Source: Ascaris suum | Taxonomy: Eukaryota; Nematoda; Chromadorea; Rhabditida; Ascarididae | Assembly: GCA_013433145.1 (NCBI GenBank) | Contig: CM024170.1 | Coordinates: 8,443,366 to 8,507,365, forward strand | Direction of reading: 5' to 3' | Length of the DNA: 64,000 nucleotides | In this document: piece by piece, positions 49,172-64,000 of the stretch | Layout of the letters: every line of letters begins with the position of its first letter | How positions within the stretch are numbered: the first letter of the stretch is position 1 | Program-made: the position numbers and the translations under genes | The notes under the pieces: generated by a model | The model's input: the letters and a program-made list of their open reading frames with translations, nothing else | What the model was told of the DNA's origin: nothing | Database searches by the model: none

Positions 49172-49647
49172 CAACACAAAAGCTCTGGAACTGCGTTCAG
49201 CGCTTGCAAAGTTAGTGACACCCGCTTTTCTCCGGGTGGTGATAAGAAATTCCGTTGGGAAACCGATGTTCGCCGTCGACGAGAATTATACCTTCACTAC
49301 GAGGTGACAATTCTTTTATTCTGCTGCGAAATAGGATAACGACACAGTTGCCTGCAAAATGGTGATTCGAATAGGCCTGAAGATGAGCGAAAATGGCTGC
49401 GTTGGATGGCCATCGCCACGTGATACCCGTACCACAGATTGTCTTTCTCCTCTCTCTCCTCCCGTACTGCCCTACCGATAACTTGTGCATAGCCACCTTG
49501 TTTTATAAAGGGAAAATCAGATTGGGCTTTAAAGTTCATTTTAACATCGATAAAGTTCCATACGGCGTAGACTGTCACGTTGCAGAACACATGGCGGAAG
49601 TGTCCGTTGGAAAAGAGATCCAATACCGATTTGCAGTTAGTATGTAG
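49172..49647 (+). CDS. coding-like plus-strand blocks, unknown protein (candidate)
   Basis: Block 49172-49303 is open for 44 codons (TAFSACKVSDTRFSPGGDKK, WETDVRRRRELYLHYE) and ends GAG|GTGACA. The final block runs to TAG at 49645, with an ATG at 49393. A long pyrimidine tract before CATAG (about 49490) suggests the true last exon starts at 49491; that exon reads KGKIRLGFKVHFNIDKV and KEIQYRFAV, beta-strand-like. A 140-codon minus-strand frame (49719-49297) is antisense and contains the complement of the pyrimidine tract. How the blocks join is unresolved. They could belong to the gene at 48635. Confidence 0.38.
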
Positions 49648-52600
49648 CCAGCACTCAGCATGACATTGGAAATCCAATGGTGCAATAGCCGCTTTGAAGG
49701 AAATGAGTGGAATTTTCATCGTTAAATGCTTGTTGTCAAAGAGAACTGTTCAAGGGGCAAACATCTTCAGAGGCAGGCTCATCGGCTTCTTCTTTTGGGT
49801 CTTTTAAAGCGAAGATAGCGACACTCTTCTTTGTTTGCAGTTCACATGTGCCAAGCTTACCGCTGGTTCCATTTGCATAGAGTAGCGATAATTAGGCATA
49901 CCGCTTAAATTAAATCCCTAGAATTATAGGTGTCAACTAAAGCGTGAACTGAACATTGAAGAGCATCTTTGATGGCACTGATTGCTTGTGCAACAACTTC
50001 CGCCGTCCGTCAGCACCACAAATTCAAGTGACAAATCAATCTGCGGTGTGAAAGTTCGTGCTCAGTGACTATCGCCGCCTCTACCCTCACCTCCGCCCCC
50101 CCCCCCCCTCATACCTCTCCTCCCTTGCACACAAAATACAATTGTTATATTTGCTTACCAATCGGACTGTACTCAAATTAAGCATGCGGATTTCCTCTGA
50201 GTAACAAATGAGTCAGTGAATGACTAAGCAAAGTACAGTTACAATGTAAGACGAAGGACCAATATGTAAGCTACTGGCACGCCGACACAGACCTAAACGC
50301 AACGACAATTAATAAGTCAGATCTGATTGCAAGAATCATTTTTCAAATTTTATGAGGATGTAATAATAAGATGAGTCTTTATTCAAATATAAATTTTCGA
50401 TTAAAAATGTGATCAGCGATCACGAGATGAGTGGAAAGCGCGTCATAGATATGAGTGAATATAAAGACTCAATAAAGCAATGAGAGGTACCACAAAAGCA
50501 ATTTCCACTCTTTTTTGCGTTCCACCTATATAAAGCACTAATGAAAAAAAAACTACTCGTTTTTAATAATGTACTCTTAAATAAGGATATCCGATGTTAA
50601 TTAACGTAGCCTTCCTATCATATATAATACAGGTAGTATTGTGTGAAGATTTCATGATTCATGCGCAACGAGGACATCAGTTCACTTTAACAAAACCAGT
50701 GCATGCCACAACTGCTGCAAAAATGGTACTTCGATTTAACGAAGAGAGCTGTTCGAGTATGATTTTCAATGAGAAAAGTAATACGAGCCCAAATTATTTA
50801 ACTGCCTCAAGACGGAAGAAGACTTTCCTCGAACAGAAAAACTGCTCAAGCGTATAAGCTCAGAGGTACTGAACGAGATGCGTCGAAGATAGAGGGTATA
50901 TCGTCAAGAGAGCCTATAAGCCTCCAAATTTTTCTCTGCAAAGAATATATTCCCCTAAAAAGTTGTGTTAATTAAAAGAGAAAACAACTTTGAAATTATC
51001 ATGCTAAGTATTCATTACGCCACTTGTTTATTTGAATTACTCCCGCTTTCATCCACTGCACTATGTAAGCCGCCAGTGCACTTCTAAACCTTTCTGTCTT
51101 GAATTCGCCGTAAGGCAAAGTTCTAGAGAATCGAAAGTTGCCCTTTTCGGGCCTCGCCAAATCAATGGCACTTATTCTCCCCTTTCCCCCACTCCCACCA
51201 CCCCCCTCCTGCCCACTTCTTTTCGGAACTCCTCAGCGTTCACATGTTTGACGATATGCAATTTATCTCAGTTAAAAGACGAACTGAAGTTAAAGCTCTA
51301 GACGGTTCAAGAGGAAAAAGAGCACATTTAACGCTCATCCTAACTTCCCCCCTCCCTCCCTTCCCTTCCCATCCCCTCTCTCCCATTATGTGAGATAATA
51401 ATGTTAGATTGTGAACTAAAATACTTGTTTGTGTCCGAATCGACCTGCACATCGGTCATGCATCACGTCTGCAGAATCACCTTTTTCGGGTGACTAGCCC
51501 TGCCACAGCTATGACCACTCGCGTTGTTTTGCGCCATCGGTTCAATAAATGCTTCAACACTAATTTTTTGGTCCATGATTGACGCTTTGAAATTGAGATT
51601 GTCGGATAAAAGCAGGCCCTGTTGCAATCAGTGTCTTCGTATCCTGGACAAATCTCATTACGCATTATTTTAGTGCCAAGGTCGTCAACTTGGTGATATT
51701 GCAAAAAGCGCTGTTCTAAACAAGGGGAGATGAGGGCTAGCAGCAGGTAAAAGTTATTGATGGCCATAAGCTCAGTTCTTAAATCGAGCACTGATCTCCG
51801 AATTCCTCGTTGAGTTTACGGATCGAGGTTAAAGTTGTGGCAAAAATCACATTTTACGGCATCTTCATATATTACTAACCTCCATATACTGCATATACTA
51901 CAGCATTTCCATACGTATCTCCATATGGCTCGTGTACTACAATATCTCTACACACCACAATATTACCACCGTTAAAAAAATCTCGTTGATATTTCATTTT
52001 CCACATCATTGTTGTTCTCATAGCTGAGGGAACTCAACTTGTGATGGATGAGGGGAGAGAGCGGAAAGACAAAGGAGGATCTCCTCTCACGATGCGCAAA
52101 GATTTTCTGTTAACTTGGTTCAATTTTGGGAGTACTTTTCCATCTCCAGCAGCCACCAAAGTTGTGTTTAATTTATCATTTAAATGAAATTTGTTTACGT
52201 TCGAGAACTGACGTTTTCTCTGGAAAAGGCATTTTCACCTCATTCGTTCAATATTGCCAGCCTCCTACTGTCACCGATATGAATGCCTTTTTGTTTCCTT
52301 ATTATTACGACGTTTGTATAAATAGCATTAAAACAAATACTCTTAGCGAACTTCCCAGAGAGTGAGGCGATTTTAGCGAAAGCAACCACACTCGATGGAA
52401 GCACAATGCACCAGAGATGATTTATTGCGAAAAAATATTCACATTTGGATACGCACTACAAACAAACAACGTAAAAATATTTATGAGGCCAGAATAACGC
52501 AAGAATCCAAGCAGATCTTTACAACAGAATTAGAAGTGGAAATGAAATTTCCCCCAAACTAATTTTAAACTACTTTTCGTTTCAAACGCGTTAAATTCAT

Positions 52601-53503
52601 GGAGGTGGTAATAAACGGACAAATGTGCCGAAAATGAAAACACAACTTCACGCATGTTGCATGTTATCGTTAGAACGAATATTCGCATAAACTTTCAAGA
52701 AATGGCAGCATGCTTAACACTGCTTAACGAAGACAGGGATTGCGCCGCTTTGAAAGTGACAGGTTATTCATATCTTCGGTGAAAAGCCATTTTATGACCA
52801 TTGGCGAATTTGTTTTCACAAGCGCACTGCGGTGACGTTGTAACTGTACACAGACATACATGGATGCGCATGGACAGACAATATGGACGCGTATGAACAG
52901 ACTGACAAGCGGATGCGCGTGGACACGATCATTCCGTAAAAAGAGTGAAGGCTGTTTTTAAATTTCAGTCTTATAGGGAGTGCAGTCTGCGAGATTTATT
53001 AATTAATGCAACAAAAAGTTATGAAAACGAAATAAAGTAAGTGAATAGAGGAAGTAATTACTTCCTAGCTAAACAGCCTAGTCTCTATTAGGAGACCGGC
53101 AATCTCATTTATGCGCATATTGATTTGCATACATTTTAGTGTGTAGCACGCAATTTAATAAGGACTTTGCTGAGAGATCGCAGTCTTAGAAGAAACTAGA
53201 GGAAAGTGTACCCAAAGGACCTGGCACGATTCTGAGCATTTGCATTCCGCTCATTCGGTCATCGGTTTCCTCAGTCACCAAAAAATGAAATAAAACATCC
53301 GAATAACGCCTCTGTGTTTCAGCCAACCCAACTTCCCATAACGACGGGCAAGTATTTCGTTTTTCTATGTCCAACTCGTAACGACGTCATAGAATGGGAA
53401 TGCGACCGGCGCAAAATCCAGGCAAATTTTTATCATTTTAATTCACCTGATTGACGTGACGATCTGTTCATTCGCCAATCATGGGTGCGGATTTTTTATA
53501 TCT
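49648..53503. other. gene-poor stretch
   Basis: Nearly 4 kb, mostly AT-rich. It contains a 13-C run at 50096-50108, a plus-strand frame 50594-50857 whose ATG opens a signal-like segment (MLINVAFLSYIIQVVLC), pyrimidine-rich stretches near 51180 and 51350, and weak frames at 51032-51301 (plus), 51477-51791 (minus) and 52126-52365 (plus). None has splice support. Confidence 0.35.
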
Positions 53504-53728
53504 ATGGCTTTTTTCGAAATGAATCAAAGTGAAGAGTATCATTCTATGGTGTGCGTCCTACCAACCAAATTTGGCTTCAGTAGTTTGACGGCTGAAACAA
53601 TGAGGCAGGGAGATACAAAACAAAATAGAGATCCTGGAAGATCGCTTGCGCAGGAATGGGATGATGCAAACTTCTATGGTAAATCACCTTCAGCATTAGC
53701 AAGCATAAGTGCAGCAAATTTAGCATAA
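53504..53728 (+). CDS. 74-residue hydrophilic protein (candidate)
   Basis: ATG at 53504, stop TAA at 53726. The frame is open 16 codons further upstream. Hydrophilic, Asp/Glu/Gln-rich (RQGDTKQNRDPGRSLAQEWD) with an alanine-rich end. TATG|GTAAAT at about 53680 could be a donor in phase 1. No family recognised. An overlapping minus-strand frame (53874-53674) is open too. Confidence 0.35.
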   Translation: MAFFEMNQSEEYHSMVCVLPTKFGFSSLTAETMRQGDTKQNRDPGRSLAQEWDDANFYGKSPSALASISAANLA

Positions 53729-53996
53729 ATCACAGTAAGCAAGGAAGTATGATGTGCTGAGAGGCGATTTGAAGAATTTCTCACAGCAACTGCGCTATAT
53801 GAGCCGCTTTTGGTACATTTGAAGGGAATCGAGCAGCAAGCGTGTATTAATTTTACTCCGGCAGAGAGACACATTCATACATTTCGCCATACCTGCATAT
53901 ATGCATCGGCGGAAACACCACATTGCCCAATTCGCTACTGATAAGCACATTTGCAGTGGCTCATGAAAGTTCGCAAGAAACGCATGAAGACAACAG

Positions 53997-54106
<110 letters not shown>

Positions 54107-54755
54107 CGGATTCGTACGCTGTAGTTATTGAAATTTTCTGTACGTTGTAAACTATGCTATACTACTATAGTATTATATAAACTGTAGAATGCTGTAATGT
54201 TTGATGAACATTGTGGAAAAGTGGAGTAGAATATAATAGGTTTGGACTTCTCTGAGAACATAGAGCGATATAGAATATTTCATAAACCGCTACGGCAAAC
54301 ACGTAACAATACCGTATGGTTTAACTATCGAAATTGCCGTTCAGCTGTTCCGCGATTTGAATTATTTCATTATTTTAGATCACTCTATGATGTTACACTA
54401 GTCTACTGACCGTGCTGCTGGTGATTTGAGTTACAGCATTTACGGTAAAGCACCGATCGCCGGACACATTTGCAAGTGCCACTATGTATGTAGGCCACCC
54501 ATATTTTCAGCTTTGGTTGCAGAAATGAAGGTGTGTGTTTTCTTTGTGATCAGGTCGTGTTGTGTACTGGTCAAGTAACATAATGCAGCGTTAGCATAAA
54601 AGGAAAGCTTAGCTCGATGCGCGTGACTTAATTAGTCAATTCGATGCTCTGTAAATCTTCCAGTATGGGAAATTAGCAGGAAATTTCATTCCCGATCTAT
54701 ACATATTCCAAAAAATAGGAAGCCTGTAGCTCCCACAACTTAAATACAGTTTTAC

Positions 54756-54954
54756 CTCGTACGAAATTGTATTCAAAACCCCTGAGGAATTCAGCGTGTT
54801 TTTCAGAGTTCATCTTATCACCGGAAACATTTGCATCCATTTTCAAGTGCTTGACGTCAACGAGATGTTGTAGCTTTATCATAGAGCGTTTACTATCTAG
54901 ATAGCTGCAACGAAGTTTCTGCGTATTCGACAACGTATGTATTGGGCTGTCCAT
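54756..54954 (-). CDS. hydrophilic protein, first exon (candidate)
   Basis: ATG at 54954. The exon can end ACGAG|GTAAAA in phase 1 after 66 codons; unspliced, the frame stops at 54697. The product is basic and hydrophilic with QHLVDVKHLKMDANVSGDKM and no signal peptide. The donor is good. The following exon was not found downstream on this strand. Confidence 0.36.
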
Positions 54955-55117
54955 TCATTTCAGCTAGCGTTCATCCGGCGGTCACTCATTGTGACATACA
55001 CAGTAAAATCGACGTGATTAAACACTCAATGCAAGCAATTGTTTGAAGAAAGAACAGCACCCATTATTTTATATACGCGAACCTTTTATAGCAGAAACAA
55101 ATTTTAAGAACGGTCTT

Positions 55118-55312
55118 CTATTCAGTTACTCTTATATACAATCGACTTGCTGCTTCGGCTCCGAATAAAAGTTTGTTGCCATCTGAATCTCGCAGATTTT
55201 GTCGAACAGCAGCGCAGTCCCGCATAAATATGGCAACCAAATTGCAAAAGACGATTTTGCAACAGTAAGAAGTTATAATATCATACCATGTTGCAGCAGT
55301 AAAAAGTTGCAA
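55118..55312 (-). CDS. coding-like last block, unknown (candidate)
   Basis: The last 36 codons before TAG at 55118 have raised GC and read MRDCAAVRQNLRDSDGNKLL, then an alanine-rich end. The upstream half of the frame crosses the 34-bp repeat at 55259-55350 and is probably not coding. Confidence 0.28.
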   Translation of the reverse strand: MQLFTAATWYDIITSYCCKIVFCNLVAIFMRDCAAVRQNLRDSDGNKLLFGAEAASRLYIRVTE

Positions 55313-55350
55313 AATTACACCATGTTACAGCAGTAAGAAATTATAAGAAC
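55259..55350. repeat. 34-bp tandem repeat, about 2.7 copies
   Basis: Units start at 55259, 55293 and 55327, each opening with a GCAACAGTAAGAAGTT-like sequence; the first two end in ACCATGTT. Copies differ at several bases, so the array is old. Confidence 0.8.
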
Positions 55351-55678
55351 GTAACTCTGCATTTGCAAAGTCGTACTTCACACTGAATCCCAGTCTTGAA
55401 CTGCGGGTTATGTCATCAAAACTATGACACCAAGGTTATGACACAGTGCAAATCAAATGACAATTCGGGAGAAACAAATGCTACCAACCGTAAACTGCAG
55501 ACAGATATTGAACGCAACAAACTTGGATTATGAAGTGTTAGTAAGATGACAATATGCACATGCCAGCACATAATATTGCGTGGCGCTACCAAATGAACCT
55601 GCGAAGAGACGCATAGAGTGATAACTTCGTACACCAGACCTAGCTCAAGTGTGTCAGAGGGTTCTTCCCTCACCAGTT

Positions 55679-55793
55679 GAGCCAATCGAATGGACTCATG
55701 TACATCATAGGATTTTTTTCTCATTGAAGAGCCAGTCAAGCTGACTCACATACATCACAGGATTCCTTTCTCATCAGATGAGCCAATCGAATT
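55679..55793. repeat. 50-bp tandem repeat, about 2.3 copies
   Basis: Units start at 55679 (GAGCCAATCGAATGG), 55729 (GAGCCAGTCAAGCTG) and 55780 (GAGCCAATCGAATTA) and share ACATACATCACAGGATT-like centres. A 105-codon minus-strand frame (55739-55422) begins inside it and is not trusted. Confidence 0.8.
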
Positions 55794-56233
55794 AGTCCTC
55801 CCGAACTAAGCATTCCACTATAAATATGAATTGTGGGACTTCTTATTTTAAGTATTTCCTGCTTTCAAATGCGGTTTTCGTATGTAAACGCCAAAAAACG
55901 ATCTTTGTTAACTTAATGATCTTTCCTGGCAAATTCACTCAGTACTGAAAACAGCTCTCGGATGTATCAGAAATCGTTGATTTCCTCTTGCCATCACGCA
56001 ACTAAAGAGTTTTTTATTCGTGTGGAAGAGATAATTTTGGATGGGAAATATTGGTGCCGAAAACATCGCGACATATCCCGACTCAGTCACCATAAAATAA
56101 CTGTGATTCTCTGCATGCATGAAATTGTGTTGTGCATCGGCTACGCTTTGATGATAGATTTGTTTATATTTCAGGATGTTGTCACCAATAATAGTTGTAC
56201 TCATCAGAATGTATAAACACAACCGGATGTGAA

Positions 56234-56703
56234 CATCGAATAAAAGATGGCCAGCTAAACGGCTGAGTTGCGTTCATGTTTGGGATGCCTGGCTAGGTCA
56301 CCTATGTTTGGCCGATGCAACCTCTCCATCGCACTGTCGTGTGCCTTTAGACGACCTGCCGTTAAGCCTGTTTGGCGCGAAGGTATTCCACGCACTGGAC
56401 CTGCAACGAGAAACCGCATCGACATTCAGTAAGAAGGAAGTGGAGAAGCATAGCAGAGAAGCTGACATGATATGCGCAAAATGCAAAATTCCACAGGACA
56501 TCACCAAACGACATTTGTACTTGCAGAACTGTATAACAAATGAGAACAACATTTCTGCTCACTAAGAAAACATTGCTGTCGTATATGGATTAAAAGATCA
56601 GTGGGTTCTGCTTCTTTTGGATGGAATAGACCTAGAATGCGGGATTCACGCAAGAATCCGATTGAATGAATTGAACCTGATGCAACGGTCGAGTAAGACC
56701 TGA
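56234..56703 (+). pseudogene. open frame chain with an in-frame stop
   Basis: A frame open from 56234 to TAA at 56563 (110 codons, GC about 47%) carries CAKCKIPQDITKRHLYLQNC, a cysteine arrangement that could bind zinc. After the stop the same frame continues open and protein-like to 56703 (QWVLLLLDGIDLECGIHARI). A second frame is also open across 56284-56435. Continuation in the same frame past one TAA suggests a decayed gene or mobile-element protein, or an intron I could not place. Not recognised. Confidence 0.35.
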
Positions 56704-56964
56704 ATACATCGGTAAGAGTCTGTTGAACATGCACTTCATAGTAACCTGCTGAGACCAAACTGTCACTGTGAATACTTGAAGATGGTAACAAAGGCTGTAC
56801 TTATTTCCTGCTTACAACTTGACCTATACCTCGCAATATTCAATTCCATGAAGAAGCGTATTTGATTAACGAATTCATTAACTGACGCCTCTCTCCAGCT
56901 CTCTTCTACCAATAAAGTTGAGTAGTTAATTTTTTATGGGTTCTAAGCGTAGAATTAATCGCAG

Positions 56965-57120
56965 TTGGCTGTAATCGGTTTCCGACCAGACTTCACGGCT
57001 TTGTCCTGCTTGGCCACTCCATCCGGCACCCTCATCGGGAATGATGGCAGAGAAGTTCCCTACCCTCCTTCAAAGCGGAGCAACAGTAGATCGACTCGTC
57101 AGCACCCGACGGGCGGATGA
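56965..57120 (+). CDS. coding-like exon, unknown (candidate)
   Basis: Entered after GAATTAATCGCAG in phase 0 and open for 51 codons to TGA, with GC about 55%. It reads LAVIGFRPDFTALSCL and NDGREVPYPPSKRSN. A GFRPDF element occurs in flavin-dependent oxidoreductases near the C-terminal end of the nucleotide-binding part, but nothing else of such an enzyme is visible. The adjacent frame (57041-57244) is open as well. Confidence 0.36.
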   Translation: MAVIGFRPDFTALSCLATPSGTLIGNDGREVPYPPSKRSNSRSTRQHPTGG

Positions 57121-57723
57121 GGCTAAGCCCTTACCTTTACAAGACCTTAACAACTCATCTAATCGGAAGCGAAAGCGACATGAAGGGACATTTATATGCA
57201 AAAATGTTTCATTGATTCAAATAAATAAAGTAAATAAAATTTAAAAAGAGCATTGTGGAGGTGAGAGTGGACTTGGCTGTACAACAGTTTCAACCGTGAA
57301 GAGAGGCGCAGTTGCGCTAGAGATGATCACCTTCTGAATGAGTTATGCACATCCGAAAGCACGGGAAAGTTTGCAGATCGAAATTTGTGTTGTTGCAGTT
57401 TGAGGTTAGAGACAAAAATGAAACTTCCAAGTAAGGGCTTGTGCAAAAGGTCGCACTGCAAATGAAAGGTCATTACTAGTGATGTAAAATGTCTTCGATC
57501 TTTAACCGAGTGAAAGCATTTGGTTGCAACCAAGCAAACTTTCAAATATTCTCTGGAATATCTAAAAATCGGCCAGCCAGTTTGGGCGGCCTTCTCTTGG
57601 CTTTCCGTCGGAATTTAGCTGGTCGGTTACCACCACTAATCATTAGGCACCGTTGACAGCAGTACCAAAGTGGCGAAACCTAAGAAGATGCTGCACGTTG
57701 TTTACGTCTAAAGGAAGTTCGGC

Positions 57724-58206
57724 ATGAAACAAAATCAGCAAGCAAATGCACGAATTCTGGTAAACTGTGTGGAAGAATTGCAATCAGATGAAGTGAAATG
57801 CGTAGAAGTTCGTGTTTATCTGCTGGCAACTGTAGAGACCTGCAAAACAGGCACGGTGCTTTGGAAAAACTTTTTCTTGAATTTGTGTTTTTCAAAAACG
57901 CATTGTCGCAACGTCGTGTCCGTGTGCGTCTTTTTGTCGAGTCAACCCTCCAACTGAAGAACTGCTAAAGCTAGAATTATAAAATTTCACGTACAGAATA
58001 CAAGCTGTGACTTGACTCTCTCTGGAACAACTTATGCTGATCCATTCACTTCAAAAATACCTTTTAGATACCTAAATGTGCTAGAAGTTTGTGTGCATTC
58101 AACATGTTATATCTCAAGAAACAAATGTTTTGTAGAAGATCTGCTTAGGCGGTCGCATCTGCTGATATATGGAAGCATTATTCTGCATATTCCACTTTTT
58201 GGTAGC

Positions 58207-58212
<6 letters not shown>
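57724..58212 (+). CDS. two-exon cysteine-rich protein (candidate)
   Basis: Exon 1 starts at ATG 57724 and can end GTGTCC|GTGTGC at 57921 in phase 0. Exon 2 (57997-58212) follows TTTCACGTACAG in phase 0 and ends at TGA; the intron is 75 bp. The product is about 137 residues with at least nine cysteines. Exon 2 reads NTSCDLTLSGTTYADPF, then IPFRYLNVLEVCVHSTC and a third cysteine after six residues. That hydrophobic run with C-x4-C-x6-C is loosely like the C-terminal half of a zona pellucida/cuticlin domain. No signal peptide is evident, so an upstream exon is possible. The 3' end overlaps the convergent gene ending at 58207. Confidence 0.42.
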
Positions 58213-62195
<3,983 letters not shown>

Positions 62196-62843
62196 TTCAG
62201 ATCCAACTATGTTATGTAATATGAATACTCGATGGCATAATAAGATCTTCGCACGCAAGCCGCGCAAAAAACTGATCTTTTAAAACGAAATGAGGAGAGG
62301 TCTTTTAAGCATCTTTTGCCTAGAGAAACGAAATGCTGAACACCGTTTCACTCAATTAGAGTACATTCATAATCGAGTTGACCTATTAGGTTTGCGTAGA
62401 CAAAAATGCATCAAGTTTCTCTGGCTATAAGCTCCCAATTGAAATTAGGCACACAGCAGATTTTATTCTGGGTGATTCTCTATGAAGCGTAGTATGCATA
62501 CCTACTCTCGAGAGATTTTCATTCCATACGTTGAATTAGGAGAAGTACGACAGTTAACATTGTTTTTAAACACCCGAAGTTGCATTGAGTTATACTGATT
62601 ACAAGCCATCCTCGTTATTTTAATAAAAACACTTTTTCTAAAACGCAACATTTTACGCAGTTCCACTATTGATCGAGGAATATTGTTGTCTTGCTTGCAG
62701 ACCGAAAGTCCACTCGAAACTCCTATAAAAGGTTGATAACTCTGGGAAAGCTAAAAAGATTGCAGTGTGCTTAAACTCGTTTTAACGTCGTCCCACTTTC
62801 ACAGCGATCTTTCCAGCCTTTCATTTAGCTAGAAAACTGCCTA

Positions 62844-62861
62844 ACACACACACACACACAC
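62844..62861. repeat. (CA)9 microsatellite
   Basis: Short CA run at the 3' end of a minus-strand frame (63114-62821, 97 codons from ATG) whose C-terminal helix is partly encoded by the repeat (GVCVCVLG). A donor-like GTGAGT lies inside that frame after 23 codons. I do not claim the frame as a gene. Confidence 0.85.
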
Positions 62862-63445
62862 CTATCACGACGCCTGAAAACTGTAGATGCAAAAAATTCA
62901 TTCCTAATATTGAAAGTTGTTTTACCATTAATTCTCCTTTGTTGAGGCGATTCCGAATAAATGGAATAGACGCCCGGAAAGTAGGGCTGATATGGATTGA
63001 AACTGAAATTTCAATTCGTTTCTGGAAACGAATCTCATCACTCACATATTCATGTCGCATTTCTATACTGAGACATAACCGTCTCAATAAAAAACTCATA
63101 ATATATTCTAACATTAAAGCCCTGTTATCTACTTCATCGGTACCGTGTTAGGTTTCAACCTTAATGTGCAATCGTCCAGTCCATTAATTGAATATCCACT
63201 TCATATATAAATGCCAAAGTGCAGCAGGTCTTTTTGATGCTGTGCCTGATAATACCGCATATGTCACGTAAGCAGATTCTCTGAACGACAGCTCAGTTCA
63301 CTAGCCGTAATCTTCAGGTTGAATCGGTGGTGTGCAGAAAAAAGGGAGGCCTTACCGATTATATCTAATAAAATGCTGAATTTATGTCCTTGAAGCAAGA
63401 ATTCATAAAGCCTTGCAAAGCCATTTTTGCGCTGTTAAATATGAT

Positions 63446-63664
63446 ATGTTATCATTTGCAACTTTTCGCTCCAATTTTCTAATCTTTTTGCTGCAAACTA
63501 TAATACTCGGAAACCGTACTGCAAACTTACAAATTAACTTGGGAAATAAGGTGGAGGTAACAGAAAGTTTTGGGGCGCTTTACAGAATGCATTTGAATTA
63601 CGCTAGGCTAGAGATTATACTAAATACTTGTTTTATTGATTGTGGAGTCGGAATTATCAACTAG
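63446..63664 (+). CDS. small secreted protein (candidate)
   Basis: ATG at 63446, stop TAG at 63662, 72 residues. The N-terminus (FRSNFLIFLLQTIILGNRTA) is signal-peptide-like. The mature part has a beta-like centre and two cysteines near the end (NTCFIDCGVG). AAG|GTGGAG after 34 codons could be a donor. GC is near background. Confidence 0.3.
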   Translation: MLSFATFRSNFLIFLLQTIILGNRTANLQINLGNKVEVTESFGALYRMHLNYARLEIILNTCFIDCGVGIIN

Positions 63665-63743
63665 CCATGATGCAGTGCATGGACGTGACTTCGTTGAAAC
63701 TATAGCAAAAGGATTATATCATTAGTTCACCAAAAATAGCATT

Positions 63744-63959
63744 TTATAAAGGATAACGCCAAGGGAAGTCGATGTGGGTTTGAGTTGAAAAGTCATGAGT
63801 CGCAAATGCAACCAGATAGAAGTATCTGAAAGGCGCCTTGTTCGAGCGTTTTTTGCTTTCATTGTGCCAAATTAAACAAATGACAATGGGTGCCCTTTTT
63901 TCGGCACAGAGCAAACCATTCGGTTCGCAACAAATGCAAAAAGCTTCGTCACGTTGCAA
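63744..63959 (-). CDS. last exon of a gene extending beyond the window (candidate)
   Basis: Minus-strand frame of 71 codons ending at TAA 63746-63744. It can be entered after GCCAGTCAATAG at about 63962. It starts with a cysteine cluster (FCICCEPNGLLCAEK), then a hydrophobic stretch and an aromatic C-terminus. If real, its earlier exons lie past position 64000. Confidence 0.3.
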   Translation of the reverse strand: MQRDEAFCICCEPNGLLCAEKRAPIVICLIWHNESKKRSNKAPFRYFYLVAFATHDFSTQTHIDFPWRYPL

Positions 63960-64000
63960 TTCTATTGACTGGCGAATTTGCAGTGATGATAAGAAGATAT

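Noticed and set aside
48736..49221. 161-codon minus-strand frame
   Set aside because: Composition (His, Ser, Cys-rich) is less protein-like than the plus-strand blocks with splice sites that it overlaps antisense.
55422..55739. 105-codon minus-strand frame
   Set aside because: Its first part is the 50-bp tandem repeat and an adjacent repeat copy carries a stop.
62821..63114. 97-codon minus-strand frame ending in a hydrophobic helix
   Set aside because: Part of the helix is encoded by the (CA)9 repeat, a donor lies early in the frame, and the plus strand is open as well.

Overview
This window looks like AT-rich (by eye roughly 63% A+T) nuclear DNA of an invertebrate animal. There are no operons, ribosome-binding sites, rRNA genes or recognisable tRNA genes. 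The credible coding segments are short, GC-richer blocks (about 43-50% GC) flanked by GT...AG splice signals, with introns from about 55 bp to 2 kb. Three long (TA)n arrays sit between or inside genes. A nematode is the most natural guess from short exons, short introns and many small secreted proteins, but no gene here is familiar enough to fix the taxon.

Most stop-free frames of 60-100 codons are expected by chance at this base composition, so I rank coding calls by splice signals, matching intron phase, local GC rise and protein features such as signal peptides and membrane helices. The best-supported genes are a six-exon minus-strand gene for a four-helix membrane protein with a long basic tail (58207-62195), a last exon with one membrane helix (15051-15356, minus), and a three-exon secreted protein (993-2327, minus). 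Everything else is a candidate.

Layout: 1-7.1 kb has small secreted and type II membrane candidates on both strands. 7.2-9.1 kb holds a 215-codon open frame and a three-exon small gene. 9.6-12.0 kb is a GC-rich island with several open blocks. 15.0-15.4 kb has the clear membrane-protein exon. 17.6-21.7 kb carries coding-like minus-strand blocks, one chain of which seems decayed, plus two small secreted candidates. 22-31 kb is sparse, with the first TA array and a duplicated exon-like segment. 31-42.9 kb has scattered small candidates, including a plus-strand gene that would host a minus-strand gene in its intron. 45-49.7 kb has three candidate loci. 53.5-58.2 kb has the second TA array, two minisatellites, a broken reading-frame chain and a two-exon cysteine-rich gene. 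58.2-62.2 kb is the four-helix gene, whose 2-kb intron holds the third TA array. A secreted candidate and a gene running off the right edge close the window.

No pathway links these genes. The recurring theme is small secreted or single-pass proteins with few cysteines, some possibly related to each other. No CRISPR, virus or clearly intact mobile element was seen.
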